Counted from the first letter of the stretch, positions 34,200 to 46,356 are shown. The stretch: DNA of 64,000 bases from Desmodus rotundus (GCF_022682495.2 NC_071394.1:29794470-29858469); one strand, 5' to 3'. The notes: generated by a model from the sequence alone, not told the origin. Numbers and translations are program-made.

Positions 34200-36275
34200 A
34201 TCCAGCTTCTTTTATAACTGGTGTATTTGGTATTATTATACCTAATTCATGGCTGATATTTTAAAACAGAAGCTGTAAGATTTCTGTTTGCATCAGTCTG
34301 TATGTTTATGTGTCTCTCTCCCCATATATGTATTGTGATGTATGGTATTTTCTACCGCCAGATGGCATTGCCAAAAATTAATTTGTAAAGTGCTCCTTTT
34401 AATTGGCGTGAAACATTAAGGGCTTATAGAAATTACATTCTCAGAAATATGGTAGAAACTAATTCATACGAATTTTAGGTTGACGTGATCTGGGGAAATA
34501 TTTGGTATTAAATCTAATTTAAGTTTGTTGGTTTAAGTAAAGGCCTGTCTTTGCATACACACACACACACACACACACACGTCGTTTTCCACCTAGGCTT
34601 TTATTCTACCTGAGCTTACTAACAGTCAAATAAATTCACGTTGTCTCTTACAAAATTGTCAGCAAGAAAAATAGTTTGGAATGATGGCTAAATTTGCCTA
34701 ATGTCTCATGAAGTTTTTGTGGGTAATCTAAACATAATTATTAAGAACAAGTACATTTAATAGAGGTAAGTAGGATAAAAAGTTTTAAATGAACCCCAAA
34801 TGTTTTTGGTACTCTGAAACCTTAAAGATTTACTAAGTTAAGTTAAATGATACACTGAGTTAAATTTATTGAATATCTGGATCATTTCCAAATATAAAAT
34901 ACTGAAATAGTAATTACTGGATATACATACTTTTGGCTTCCATTTTCAGAGAAACTAAAGATATATGGGTCTATTAGTAAATATGTATTTTGTCATGCTG
35001 AGAAATTTATTATAAGAAGGCATATATTTCTGGAAATTATAAAAAGCACTTACAAATTTACCAAATAACAGAATGCCAATATAAAAGTTCACAATTGCTT
35101 ACTTCTTAAAGTTTTCATAGAAATCAAAGATTTCTAAGGTTTAAGAAATTCTAATATGTTTGATTAAAGCTACTGCAGATAACAAGGGAAGCATCTCTGG
35201 ATGCAAGGAAAGTAAAAAGTAAGGAACAGAAATGCATTTGGTTAAGGGAAAAGGAAGTGATGTTGTCTTAAAAAGAAGGTGGTGTTTTCAAAAAAGGCAA
35301 GAGGAAAAACAGAAGACAAAATCCAAACGTTGTGGAAGGCTCCTGAAAAAGAAATCTTGACAAAAGAAATGTACACATGGTCGAGCTGGCTTTGATTTAA
35401 GTGAATTTAGGTCAGTAAAAAATGAGTTTTACTATCAAAAGTAAGCTGGTACAAAATTAGAATTTGGTTTTCACTCTGTTAAACACTCTTCTTGGACTAT
35501 TGGTCAGTTTTCGATATCAGATTGTAAAGGTTTTTGTTTTTTGGGTTTTTTTACCTTTTCAGTAATCTGTCTAGAGAAAGATTTTGTGTCTTGTCAAAAT
35601 ACTTTCTCATGTTGTCTCTATCAGATCTTCTGACTACTTAAGAAAATTGAATATTGTTTATTAAAAGTGTTGGGGTTTTTACACTACTTAACTTCCTGTT
35701 TTTGCCTTGGAAATCTCTGTCACTTTGGTTAAATGGGTAACTAAGTATTGTTTCATAGTGATCTATTATCGTATTTGACCAAGTATTTGAAAACATTTTG
35801 ATATTCTTGGGAAACTTCCCAAAATCAAATTCTAAATGAATTTTTTTGTACCTAGAAGTAACTTTGGGATATCTCAGAGAAGCCCTAGAACATCTCAAAA
35901 GATTCTTTTCCCCTCTCCTTATAAGAGATAAACTAATGAGGCTAATTTATATGTTAAATCACATGGGAAGTATGGTCAAATATGAAGTAATGCTAAGCCT
36001 CCTTTATGTTATATTTGTACAGGTATGTGTTATAAATTTTCCAGAAATTACATGAAATTCCTAACATCTGATATGTCCTAGTCTAACATTATCAGGCATA
36101 ATTCCAGTTATTATCTTAAAGTGTTGTGTCACAGAAATAACCGAATTTCCTTACCAATTCCATTATAAGGAGCCCTTGTCAAATCTCTAACAATGGATAT
36201 TTAAAAAAACTTTTTGTCATTTATTGACAGTTATTTCTTTACTCAGATACTTTGTAACAGTGTTCCTGCAAAAGC
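34200..36275. other. AT-rich interior of the provirus, unassigned
   Basis: Stop-rich AT-rich sequence where pol would be expected. I cannot match it to pol or to another repeat. It may be decayed internal ERV sequence or a further insertion. Confidence 0.5.
34555..34580. repeat. (AC)n microsatellite
   Basis: About twelve AC units inside the provirus interior. Confidence 0.95.
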
Positions 36276-36288
36276 ACTTCATCTTCAA

Positions 36289-36551
36289 CAAAAGAAAAAA
36301 GCAAACAAAATATAACCAGAGACATTGAAGTTAAGAACAATCTAACAATAGCCAGAGGGGAGGGAGGAGGGGACAGTGGGGAGAAGGGTTTTCAGGAACT
36401 ACTATAAAGGACACATGGACAAACCCAAGGGCGAGGGTGGAAGCAAGGGAGAGAGGTGAATCTGGCTGGGGCGGAGGGCGGAGGGGGTTAGTGGTAGGGG
36501 AAAATGCAGACAACTGTAGTTGAATAACAATAAAGTAATTAAAAAAAAAAT
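36289..36551 (+). mobile_element. 5'-truncated L1 inside the provirus
   Basis: The L1 3' UTR segment (a G-rich block GAGGGGAGGGAGGAGGGGAC, then GGGGAAAATGCAGACAACTG, ATAACAATAAAGTAATT and a poly-A) is bracketed by ACTTCATCTTCAA at 36,276-36,288 and ACTTGATCTTCAA at 36,552-36,564, a 13-bp target-site duplication with one mismatch. Confidence 0.87.
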
Positions 36552-36995
36552 ACTTGATCTTCAAGGAAATTCAAGGAAAGGACTTTTGACAGGTAAAGAT
36601 GTCTGATCATAAAACTCAACTGGGTCAGAATTTCCAGAACTAATGGGAAAAAACTGAGTTGAAACAGAACAAGAATAACAGAACTGAATGGACTGAGGAG
36701 GAGGATTTTAATTTCCATGAAACATTGGTGGTTCTTTAATGTTTCATTTTTCCATATTTAAGGAAACCTTTTCTCTTGAGCTATGAAATGTAGCAATTTG
36801 GTAAAGTGTACCTTTGCAAACAAATATGAAACATTTCCTTCTCCCTAATAATCCCACCATAACTTGGAAACGTGAGTATTGTTTTATAGCAATATAAATA
36901 ATTACTTGCATAAATTCAATAAAAATCTGTTCTCCTAGCAACAGGCCTTGAAAAATTCTCCCTGGTACCTTGCTTACAAGGTTCCAGCAAAGCAT

Positions 36996-37075
36996 TGTTT
37001 TTTTTTAAATCAATAATCACTTTATTTATTTATTTTTATTGTTGTTCAATTACAGTTGTCCCCATTTCTTCTAAC
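36996..37075 (-). mobile_element. Very short L1 3' end
   Basis: T-rich start, then TTATTGTTGTTCAATTACAG and TTGTCCCCATTTCTTC. This is the antisense of the same L1 3' terminus seen at 36,510-36,551 (ACAACTGTAGTTGAATAAC). Only about 80 bp survive. Confidence 0.7.
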
Positions 37076-37849
37076 AGGCGTACATGGTTGGTCACTGTTC
37101 TTGCTGCCCTATGTAGATAGACCAGCCAAGCCTATAGCAAACAAATCGGTTTTCTGTAATTATCCATGCAAAAAAGAAATAGGGATAATTGTAGAGAGAA
37201 AAATTATGTTTGCACCTTTGTCTATGTTACATTATAATCCTGTTAATTGTCTTTGAGATTCCATTGTATACCTGAAAAGTGGATTGCATCTTGAATTCTT
37301 CTAGTTTCCTGAAAACCTAGCTATGAATCTACAAACTAACATTTCCAATTTTCTCCCACCCTTCTGATTTGGACTAGCTAAGAATAAAGACCACCCTCGA
37401 ATTTCCTTGGAAGGGACTACACCAGTCCTCCTCACCAACCAGATGGCAGCCAAACTTCAGGGAAGGAAGGCTCCACCTCACGTGTGTGCAAACGTTGGAG
37501 ACCTCCATACCAAAGTGACTAGAAAGAGAAGTAGCTGACATTGAAGTAGACTGCTTCCTCCCAAGATGCTGGATCAGCACTTCATACTTCAACTAAACAT
37601 GAAACTCTCCTTCTCTCTCTTTTCTTTCCTGTGGCATTTGCCTGAAAAGAGAACACCATCATGTTTTTCCCAGGATATTGCTAAGGTGGATAATCTTTGA
37701 GAACGCTGCATATTTCATCTGTCCGTGATGCTAGAAAACCTGTGGTCTATTTCCCTATCTCTGGTTAAGAGCCCCAAACTCAGGGAACCTTGAACCCAGT
37801 CTATGCAAAGAGAGGGACACAAGGCAAGGGCAACTAGAATAGAATTGCC

Positions 37850-38555
37850 TGTATGGTCTACAGACCCTTAACATTGTGCTGGCCTCCATGGCTGTCACTT
37901 GCAGTCCCGGGCCATGGATTTAAATGGGAATTACCAGGAGGCCTTCATGATTCAGGATTCCCTTCCTTTGGCAGGGCCCCACTTCCTTGTTTGGGTAGGA
38001 GTAATTGTAGATGTGATCAGGAATCCCCCCTTCACTCTTGAAAGTATTGTGGAATCTGCTGTGAAAACAATAGCTGACTCTCAGGCCAAAGTTGTTCTCG
38101 ATAGGGCAGCTGTTTGATTATCTTTTACCTGAGCAAGGACACGTCTGTGTGATGGTCTATGCTATAACCCAGCACCTGGATTAACACTCCTGCGGAAGTT
38201 GAAATTCAGTTACACTTGGCATGGACAGGTGACTCCTTCAACAGGGCCTGTCTTTGATTTATTTAATTTGGATTGGTTTGGGTTTTGGGGACCATGGCCC
38301 TAAAGTGCACTTCAAACATTGGGAATTATCCTACTTATAATAACCATAGTAGTCTCCCTGGCATGCTGTATTCTCTCAAAAGCTTTAAGTGTGTATTCAC
38401 AGCCACTAACCACGAAGCAAATGACCTCCCTAAGACTGGAACCTCGGAGCAGGGATGAGGAGAATGACCAACTTAAAAATTTTGAACTTAAAGTAGTGGC
38501 TTGTGAATATCACAGAGATTCTGGGAAAACTAACAACCCTTATGACCTGTGAATA
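37850..38555 (+). pseudogene. env transmembrane-subunit remnant of the provirus
   Basis: Two broken frames follow each other. 37,899-38,117 has a heptad-like stretch with DSQAKVVLDRAAV, resembling the coiled-coil region of gammaretroviral TM subunits. 38,319-38,552 has a hydrophobic membrane span (IILLIITIVVSLACCIL) followed by a polar tail. Stop codons and frame changes separate them, and no intact surface subunit is seen. The fragment cannot encode a functional envelope protein. Confidence 0.6.
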
Positions 38556-38676
38556 CCACACAGAGAATCCACAAAAATGGTTAGAATTTTAGAGCAGTCC
38601 TGGGGACTGGCAATAATGCCTTAATTTTTTATCATCTCTCTCAGTTAAGCTGAGAGTCTGATCAAAAAGAGGAAAC

Positions 38677-39048
38677 TGGCCAAAAAGAGACAACAGGTCC
38701 AAAATGGAGTCGCTTGGGCTAAGCCCCATGTCATCAAACCGAGACTTAACACCTAACCTAATTGCAGTTCCGGCCTGTCCCAGGAATGTAATCTTAAATT
38801 AAGTCTGGAATTTCCTGGTTGGCACTGGGATGTCATCCACCTGACAGTCCCCTTTCATCCCCTAAAGGATGGTGACCTTGCCTGAAACAATCCACTCCTT
38901 CCCCTGTTCTGCCTATAAAAGCCTTCCGTTTTGTCCCGCTCCTGGGAACTCCTTTCTGTCTGCTAGATGGGATGCTGGCCAGTTCATGAATTGTTGCATG
39001 AAGCCAAAGATCTTTAAAATTTGCTCAGCTGAATTTCGTTTGTTAGCA
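38677..39048 (+). repeat. 3' LTR of the ERV1-like provirus
   Basis: It begins TGGCCAAAAAGAGACAACAG just after a purine-rich run (38,664-38,676) and ends TTTGTTAGCA. A clear TATAAAA box lies at 38,914-38,920. It is about 20 bp longer than the 5' copy owing to small indels and has clearly diverged from it, so the insertion is old. Confidence 0.85.
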
Positions 39049-39165
39049 GCCCTCATGGTCTAAGTACTTCCCGAAGACCCATTGTTATTTACTATCATCT
39101 CGAATGTTAGGATTTCAACATATAAAATCAGGGGGGACACAAACATCTATTAGTGGCCTGTCTGG
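39049..39165 (-). mobile_element. MaLR LTR, second part
   Basis: CTTCCCGAAGACCCATTG, then GAATGTTAGGATTTCAACAT and GGGGGGACACAAACATCTAT complete the antisense MaLR LTR that breaks off at 31,750. The provirus is therefore nested in it. Confidence 0.7.
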
Positions 39166-41600
39166 CTGTTCCACTAACTGGATTCTTAACTGATGAGGAC
39201 TACAGTTCAGTATGTTGGGGATTATATCTAATACCCTAAGTGAGCGTGTGACTAGAGCCAAAAGTTCCTCACTATCACGTGTGTTCAGGTCCTCTGTTTG
39301 AGGGCTGTGCTTTGAGGAGCACAGCCAGTAAATTATCAAAACCAATCATTTCCCGAATAGCTTCACTGGTTGTTAAAAAGAATAAACATCCTAACTCAAG
39401 AATCTCAGAAGAGAATGTAACAAATAAACAGAAACTGAGATGCAGAAATGTAAGACAAAACAAAACAGGAATTAAAAGGTAACCAGACAAAATAAAATAA
39501 TAGAAATGAAAGCTACTGGGGACATATTTTTTAACCTAAGCTGACATATTGGTCATTACGGTATCTAACAATGTCACATGGTAACCATGGACAAGCAGGT
39601 GCTGTGTCCCAAGGTGAGCTGTCCAGAGTAGGGAACTGCGAAGGGAGAAAGATGTCACTTTATTGTTGATTGTTCTTCTACTGTCCATTCCCTGGAATGT
39701 TATCAGGGGGCTAGGCTAGAAATCTACCAGGTAGTATCAGCCCTGACGAAATTCACCTGAAAGATGATAGAACTTGAGAATAAGAGGGAATCCAGCCAGC
39801 CAACTGTTAATTACCCATGGTAATAATGGCAAGTGAGCGGAGGTCATGAGGAAAATCTACAGGCAATCTAAAAACATCTATTCTTAGCCTAAATGTTTCC
39901 ACTGTTTTTCCCATCTGCCTCTGTCAACCCTTTGCCAGGGAAGTTGGGTGACTTGAGTTTCACAAGTTGATTTGGTGCTAACATTAAACAAAATGTTACA
40001 TTTTGGGTAGCAGGACACAGGCAAGAAAGTCAAGAAATTGTCCAATGTATGAATTGTCCCCTGAGTAAAACAGAGGAGGCGAAAAGGCAAAACATTCTTG
40101 TCTGTTTCCCTAATCGAATGGTATGTTCTTTAAAGGCTGGCAAAACTTGACATTCATTTAACAAACATATGTGTATCACACACATCAGTATATGTGTATC
40201 ACACATATGCATGTGTACCACACGTCAGGTACTCATTGGGTAGCCTCATGAATTTTACTGAAACATGTTAGAGTTAATACATCTCTCACCTAAGAGGTGT
40301 CTTCAGGTCGTGAGTCTGTGTCTCAGATACAGGTCAAATTTCATCCTAAAATCAAATATGAACTTCTGAAGAAAACTGTGTTTATAGAGCACATTGTTAT
40401 TGGGCACCAAACAGCATTTTTCTAAGAGCCATCTTGGATATATAAAGTTAGCTAGGTCTCATAAAGATGTTTTCAAGTTATCGCATTGCATTTGTATATA
40501 TCCACTTGGACAGGAAAATCTAATCTTGGCTTTTTATGTGAGATGGTGCTACTCTTGTTGTTCCTATCTGTAGACTATTACTCTAATGTCAGCTAGCCAT
40601 AACCCCATTTAGTGTAATCAGAGACCCATCCTTCCCAAGGCCCAGAAGAGGAACCCTACATACTACACATTAAGTGGTCCCACACCTCCTTGACTACAAT
40701 TATGTAGGGATGGATGTGGGGGCAGGCAATTTATTACTGGGCTGGTGGTCAATCAGATTCACCCTTCAGATCATTTAAGCCAAGGAACTCAGAGTGTAAC
40801 TCAACTGTATGTTCACCTGGGAGTCATCCAAAACCGTGAAATAGAAAACCCTGCTCTACGGTAGAAAGAGTAACGCAGGTGAACAGAGAGAAGCAGAAAT
40901 AGAGGGCACATGGCTCCAGAATAAGGTGGGTTTCTGGCTTTTTTCAGTTTCTTTTCCAGCTTCTACTGAGACCCAAATCAAATGTGTTCCTATAGGATCT
41001 ATGAGACACTCGAGTGTCCTTAAGGCCGATTCCTTGTTGTTATTTAGTTCTGTTCCTGGTAAGCCAATAATCCCACAGAAATATGAAAATGAATCATAAT
41101 TTGATTACCTTATCTCCACTCTGAATAGAGTGAAATCCTTGTCATTTAGTGCTTTATAAGGGATATATAGGTAAAGAACATCTTAATGAAGACAAACTAC
41201 TATAAAAATATTTAGATTTTCAGAAAAAGCTTTTCAAGAAAATGTTTTAATTATTGCATTATCTTGGGGAAAATGTTTTCCATGTTCAACAGAGATAGAA
41301 AATCTTAAAAACCCTAAAATCAGAATAGAATACATAGATATTTATTTCTCTGAATAAAATGGTATTGATACTGGGATCACACAGATTAATGAGGGAAACT
41401 GCTTCATTGAACATTTTTATAAAATATTTAGAAGGCAAAGTGCACAAATGCCCAGGAGTGAAAAAGTTACTACGCTCTTTCAGGTAGTGAAATGGGATAC
41501 AGCCAGGATGGGAATGCGTGGGTGAGTTGGAGAGTAACCCAATGCGTTAAGGTGACATAGCGCAGCCTCTTCCACCTGCTGTTAGGACGCTGCACACTAC
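39166..41600. other. Unassigned sequence
   Basis: No repeat or exon recognised. A tract at 40,165-40,225 repeats ATGTGTATCACAC-like words and is locally palindromic. Confidence 0.5.
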
Positions 41601-41604
41601 AGTG

Positions 41605-41830
41605 GGTCACAGCTCAGGTTTTGTGGACAAACAGAAGGAGGTTTGAATCCTATTTCCACTTCCTATTGTGTTCTAAGAGACCTCGACCCCTGAGGAGGCC
41701 ACTGAACTTAAGCCTCAGTTTTGTCACAAGTAGATTGAAGATAATAGGGTTAATGTGTGGAGTCTGTGACCTAATGCATGTAAAGTATTTAGCCAACTAC
41801 TTCAGAAAACTTATGATAAAAGCCAGCTAT
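41605..41830 (+). repeat. MIR SINE
   Basis: AGGTTTGAATCCTATTTCCA, then GAACTTAAGCCTCAGTTTTG, AGATTGAAGATAATAGGGTT and GTAAAGTATTTAGCCAAC cover most of a full-length MIR. Confidence 0.75.
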
Positions 41831-41869
41831 CTCAAGAAATGTCCGTTTTCATAAATGCCAGTTGTTATT

Positions 41870-42065
41870 AGTATTTCCTCTGCCTGGAATAACTTACCTT
41901 TTCTTGCAATTGCCTGCCTCGCTAATTCCTACCTTCCTATTCAGTGTTAGTTTAGAAGTGTCCTCGTCAGCAAATGTTTGAGTGCCTATGAGGTGTCACA
42001 CAGCACTTACAGGTGGCCTTTCCTGATCCCTGTACCCTGAATAAGGCCTTTGAGATGATTGATTC
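41870..42065 (+). repeat. L2 LINE fragment
   Basis: CTCTGCCTGGAATAACTTAC, TGCCTGCCTCGCTAATTCCT, CAGTGTTAGTTTAGAAGTG and GGTGGCCTTTCCTGATCCC follow the L2 3' region. Confidence 0.65.
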
Positions 42066-42654
42066 TGACTATTAATTGTGACTTGGAATATTTGAGTATT
42101 GGGAGAAAGGGCTCACAGAAACATATGCAGATGTGGCTAAAAGTACAAACAAAACACTGAGAGGCATTAGGAAGGGCGTGGGAAACCAGAGGACCCACCC
42201 TCATTTTATATTTTAATAAAATGCACACACCATGACAAGTTTAAGACCAAATAAAAATCTTGAGAAAGATGATAACATTCCAAAATTGCAGCTTCTGAAA
42301 TAGAAGTAAAGAGAATTGAATTGTGAAAACAAAATATCACCCCTTTGAATTCAGATAGAAATAAGGAAAATGCTCGCGGAAAGGAAAAATACAACCTATC
42401 AAGGAGTCAGAACTCAAAATGTCCACTTATGCTCCGTTTCTCACAGCTATTAGTAATGTGAGTGACCAAGGAAGGGAAGTTCTCTGCAGATTTCAGTCCA
42501 ATGTTGCATTGTAAAAGCCGCTCTCCCTGCCCTGCCACTCACCACAGGCACACCCCCACACCCCAGGGGCCCCGTATGACTTGTCCCCTTTCCCATTTCT
42601 ACTCATATGATTCTGTATGGGAACACACCTACACACATGTGCACACACAAGATT

Positions 42655-42850
42655 TGTTTGTTTTGTTCTTGTTTTATAAGATGGGATATGGGGGAAAAAT
42701 GATGATGGAAGGAGACCTGACTTGGGGTTGGGAACACATAATACAATATACAGAAGATGTATTATGGAGTTGTACACCTGAAACATATATAATTTTATTA
42801 ACAATGTCACTCTGATAAATTCAATAAAAAATTAAAAAGTTAAAATAAAT
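42655..42850 (+). mobile_element. L1 3' UTR end
   Basis: GACTTGGGGTTGGGAACACA, TACACCTGAAACATATATAA and TTAACAATGTCACTCTGATA, then AAATTCAATAAAAAATT. This is the same L1 terminus as at 43,840-43,960 and, antisense, at 49,500-49,640. Confidence 0.82.
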
Positions 42851-42949
42851 AAAATAGCTATCAAAAAGTGGCATCCAAGGGAGAGTAAAGTTGGAGGCAG
42901 TACCGTATTTTACATTGAATCCATGTGTATTCTTCCTGCAAATACATTA

Positions 42950-43960
42950 GGATTTGTTTCCAATACCATTTACTGAATAGATTATCTTGACCCCATTGTA
43001 TGTTTTTGCCTCCTTTGTCAACATTAATTGACAGTGAAGGCATAGACTTATTTGCATGGACTTATTTCGGGGCTCTCTATTCTGTTCCTCTGATCTATAT
43101 GTCTCGTTACCATGGCCTTGTAGTATAGTTTGATATCAGGTAACATGCTTCTCCAACTTTGTTCTTCTTTCTCAAGATTGCTGTTGCCATTTGGAGTCTT
43201 TCGTGGTTCTATATACATTTTTGGAACATTTGTTCTAGTTCTGTGAAACACACCATTGCTATACTTGATAGGAATTGTGTCGAATCTATGGATTGCTTTG
43301 GGTAGTGTGGACATTTTAATAATGTGAATTCTTCCTCTCCATGAACAAGGTATATGTTTCTACTTATTTGTGTGTTCTTACATTTCTTTTTTTAGGGTCT
43401 TATAATTTTCTGAGTACAGGTCTTTTACATTCCTGGTTATATTTATTCCTAGGTATTTTATTCTTCTGAAGCAATTGTAAGTGGGGTTGTTTTCTTACTT
43501 TCTTTTACTCTTTGTGGCAGCATGGATAGATCTGGAGAGCATTATGCTAAGTGATATAAGCTGGTCAGAGAAACACAAGTGCCATATGATTTCACTCACA
43601 TGTGGAATCTAATGAACAAAATGAATTAATAAGCAAAATAGAGACAAACTCATAAAAAGTAGGTTGACAGCTGTTGAAGTGGAGATTGGGTGGCTGGGTA
43701 GGGGGTGGAGGGATTGAGCAAAAAATTTTAAAAAGAATAAAAACTCATGGACACGAACAGCTGTGTGGTGATTGCCAAGGGTGGAGGGGAGGTGGAGGAG
43801 GGTATGGGGGGGATAAATGGTGATGGTTGGAGACTTGACTTGGGGTGGAGAACACACAATACAGTGTACAGATGATGTGTTGTGGAAGTGTGCACCTGAA
43901 AGCTGTCTAATTTTGTTAACTAGTGTCACCCCCATAAATTCAATTAAAAAATAGAATAAG
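42950..43960 (+). mobile_element. L1 with 5' inversion (twin-priming structure)
   Basis: From about 42,950 to 43,500 the plus strand is antisense L1 ORF2 (AATACCATTTACTGAATAG, CTCCTTTGTCAACATTAATT, TCTATTCTGTTCCTCTGATC, TTTTACATTCCTGGTTATAT). At about 43,505 it switches abruptly to sense L1 (GCATGGATAGATCTGGAGAG, ATTATGCTAAGTGATATAAG, then the 3' UTR and A-rich end). In L1 coordinates the left end of the inverted block lies just upstream of the start of the sense block, which is the layout twin priming produces. Two independent insertions cannot be excluded, since I did not find convincing target-site duplications. Confidence 0.65.
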
Positions 43961-43999
43961 ATGATGCTTGTCATTTCTCAAATAAATCTTGTACCACTA

Positions 44000-46275
44000 C
44001 AAAAAAATTACAAAATGGGATTTAATTCAACATTTTCTGTATCTGGTAGGAATTCCTTCAAGTCACTTGACAAGACTTTCATTCATTTTTTTAATGACTG
44101 CATATTTCATACTCGATCCAGACATTGCACTGATGTAGGTATTTATTCTGCTTCCAGTTGTTTCCTACGAGCAAGAAATACCTTTTATATATCACCTTAA
44201 TTAATGGTGATTTTCTTTCTGTGGGATAGATTCCCAAGAGTAGGATTGTTGGATTGGAGAGTATAAAGATTTTTAACATTATAAGACGTTACTTGCCAAT
44301 TTTATAACAACAGAAAGTTCTGACACTTCCTCCAGTAGTGTTTGAGAGTATCGTTTTCCTTTCTCTACATCCCAGCCAGCAATAGGTGTCAGCTTTCTCT
44401 TTGGCCAACTTGATAAGTATGAAGTGATAGCTCATTGCCAGTATTATGTGCATTTTCCTGACTACTGGTGCTTTAGAGAATATTTTCATGTGTTTGTTAT
44501 ATTTGGAGTTGGTCTTTTGTCAATTATCTGTTCATATCTTTTCCCCATTTGTCTACATGGTAATAAGCTTTTTTCTTTCTTGTAATAGATACATTCACAA
44601 CTATGCTGTTAATCCATTTTACATGTATTCTTGAATATACAGATCTATTTGTCTATTTTCATGTCATGCCATATCCATTTTATTACATTGGCTGTATAAT
44701 ATCCTCTGATATTTCCAAAGTGGTCTCCCACTCTGTGGTCTCCCTAACCACGCACTTTTTTTCTTGTTTTTCTTGGATATTTTTTGGGCATGTTTTCATC
44801 CATATAAATTCTAAGGATGTTTTGAACAATTAAAACATTTTAGAACTCCATTTGGAATTGAACTAAATTTATGTATTGGTTTTGAGACAATTAACATATT
44901 TTATGATATTAAGTCTTCTCAAACCAGAAAATACTATCAGATTCACTTTGCTCAGATCGTTAAGTATCTTTTTATAATATTTTATATTCTTCTTGTATAT
45001 CCTGTGAACTTCGAACATATAATCCCATTATTTATGTACACTTTGTCACTATTACAAATGAATTTCCCCCACTTCCATTCAGGAACTTATTGCTAGAGAA
45101 AAACTGTCTTCTTTAAAATTTATTTTGATTACTACTACTACTATCTTACAAACTTCTTTAATCTACCACATTTTTTACTGGAGTTTCTTGGATTTCTAGG
45201 TATACAATTATATCATCAGCAAAAAGTCTGGTTTTAATATCTTTTGCAATGTCTAAGCCAGTCATTTTACCACAGGAGTGTTCTAACCAACAATGATGAT
45301 AATAAGGCATTCCAGTCTAGCTCCTGATTTCAATGGAAACCATTTAGTGTGTTGTGTGTGGTCCTTTACAATGACCGCTGTGACTGGTTTGGGGGGTCGT
45401 CTTTAGGAGATCAAAATGTTTCATTACTTAGTATGAGTTCTTGTTACAAATGGTTTTTCAATTTTATCAAAGTCTTTCCAAGATTTATTGATATGATTTT
45501 ATGGCTTTTATCTTTTAGTTTCTTGATATACTTGATTGTGTTGTTCTCTGAGATTATCTGATAACTAGCCACTTCCACATTCCTCAGATAAAACGAGCTT
45601 GATCTTAGTGCATCTGTTTTTTGAGAACTTGATAATATTTGCTAATATTTTATCTAGAATATTTTGCATCTCATTGGAAAGTGATATAAGCCTATCCTTT
45701 CTTATTGTGTTTTCTACTAGATTGGACTGTGGCATTACATTTGTGCTGACTGTATAAAACAAACTGGGGAGCTTTCCATATTTGCTCTCAGGCCTGGACC
45801 AAACTGAGTAGGACTGGAACAATTAGTTCCTTAGAGATTAGGTGGCACCTGCTCTAGGAAACCATTCGGTCTCGGTCCCTGTTTAAAGGCAGCTCTATCA
45901 CCACTATTTCTTCTACCATAATTGCTCTAGTCAAGTGCACTATTTTGGGGGTCAGTTCCGGTCATTCGTATTTTGCCCAGAAAGTCATTATTATCCTCTA
46001 GGTTTTAAAATTTGTTGCCCTTTATTTGCTTTTAGAGAAATAAGCATTCTCATATAATTCTTAACTTTTGCTCTGCATTCTTTTCTCATTCCTTACCATG
46101 TCTTTGTGATGCTTCTTTCCCATCAGGCTCCAGAGGTTTATCTGTTCTATTATTAATCTTTTTTAAAGTAACTTTTCCATTTACTTGTCCTTACACTTTT
46201 TGTGTTTGTTTGCCTTCCCTTTTTTGTCTTTGTTAATTATGTCTTCTTTCTTTCTTTCTTTTGTTTAGAAACTGA
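44000..46275 (-). mobile_element. Old L1M/HAL1-type LINE
   Basis: Reading left to right the plus strand passes through antisense L1 segments in 3' to 5' order. They include GAGTAGGATTGTTGGATTGG, ACTTGATAAGTATGAAGTGA, ATATTTGGAGTTGGTCTTTT, CATTTGGAATTGAACTAAAT, AGGTATACAATTATATCATC, and ATATTTTGCATCTCATTGGA. It is highly diverged and stop-filled. Confidence 0.72.
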
Positions 46276-46356
46276 TCTCTTTATAATTACTTAAATAAAA
46301 TTCTAAGTTCTTGTATTTGTGTTTTTCTTTAATAACAAAAGCATTTGAAACTGTGG

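Larger units (their letters stand above)
31751..39048 (+). mobile_element. Gammaretrovirus-like (ERV1) provirus, degraded, both LTRs present
   Basis: Two related direct repeats (31,751-32,100 and 38,677-39,048) flank about 6.6 kb. Behind the 5' LTR lies a G-rich leader and a TGACTTAAAAATCGGACTGG-type stretch usual in ERV1 elements. A gag-like peptide remnant (ESVADLKALFQ and neighbours) is at about 33,716-33,769, and a broken env transmembrane remnant is at 37.85-38.55 kb. A purine-rich tract precedes the 3' LTR. No recognisable pol (YXDD reverse transcriptase or integrase) was found: 34.2-36.27 kb is AT-rich and unassigned. Multiple stops in every frame make it defective. It sits 2.4 kb beyond the SDC2 CpG island, antisense to the gene. 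Confidence 0.8.

Noticed and set aside
37899..38552. Domesticated syncytin-like env gene
   Set aside because: Stops and frame changes between the coiled-coil-like and membrane parts, and no signal peptide or surface subunit.
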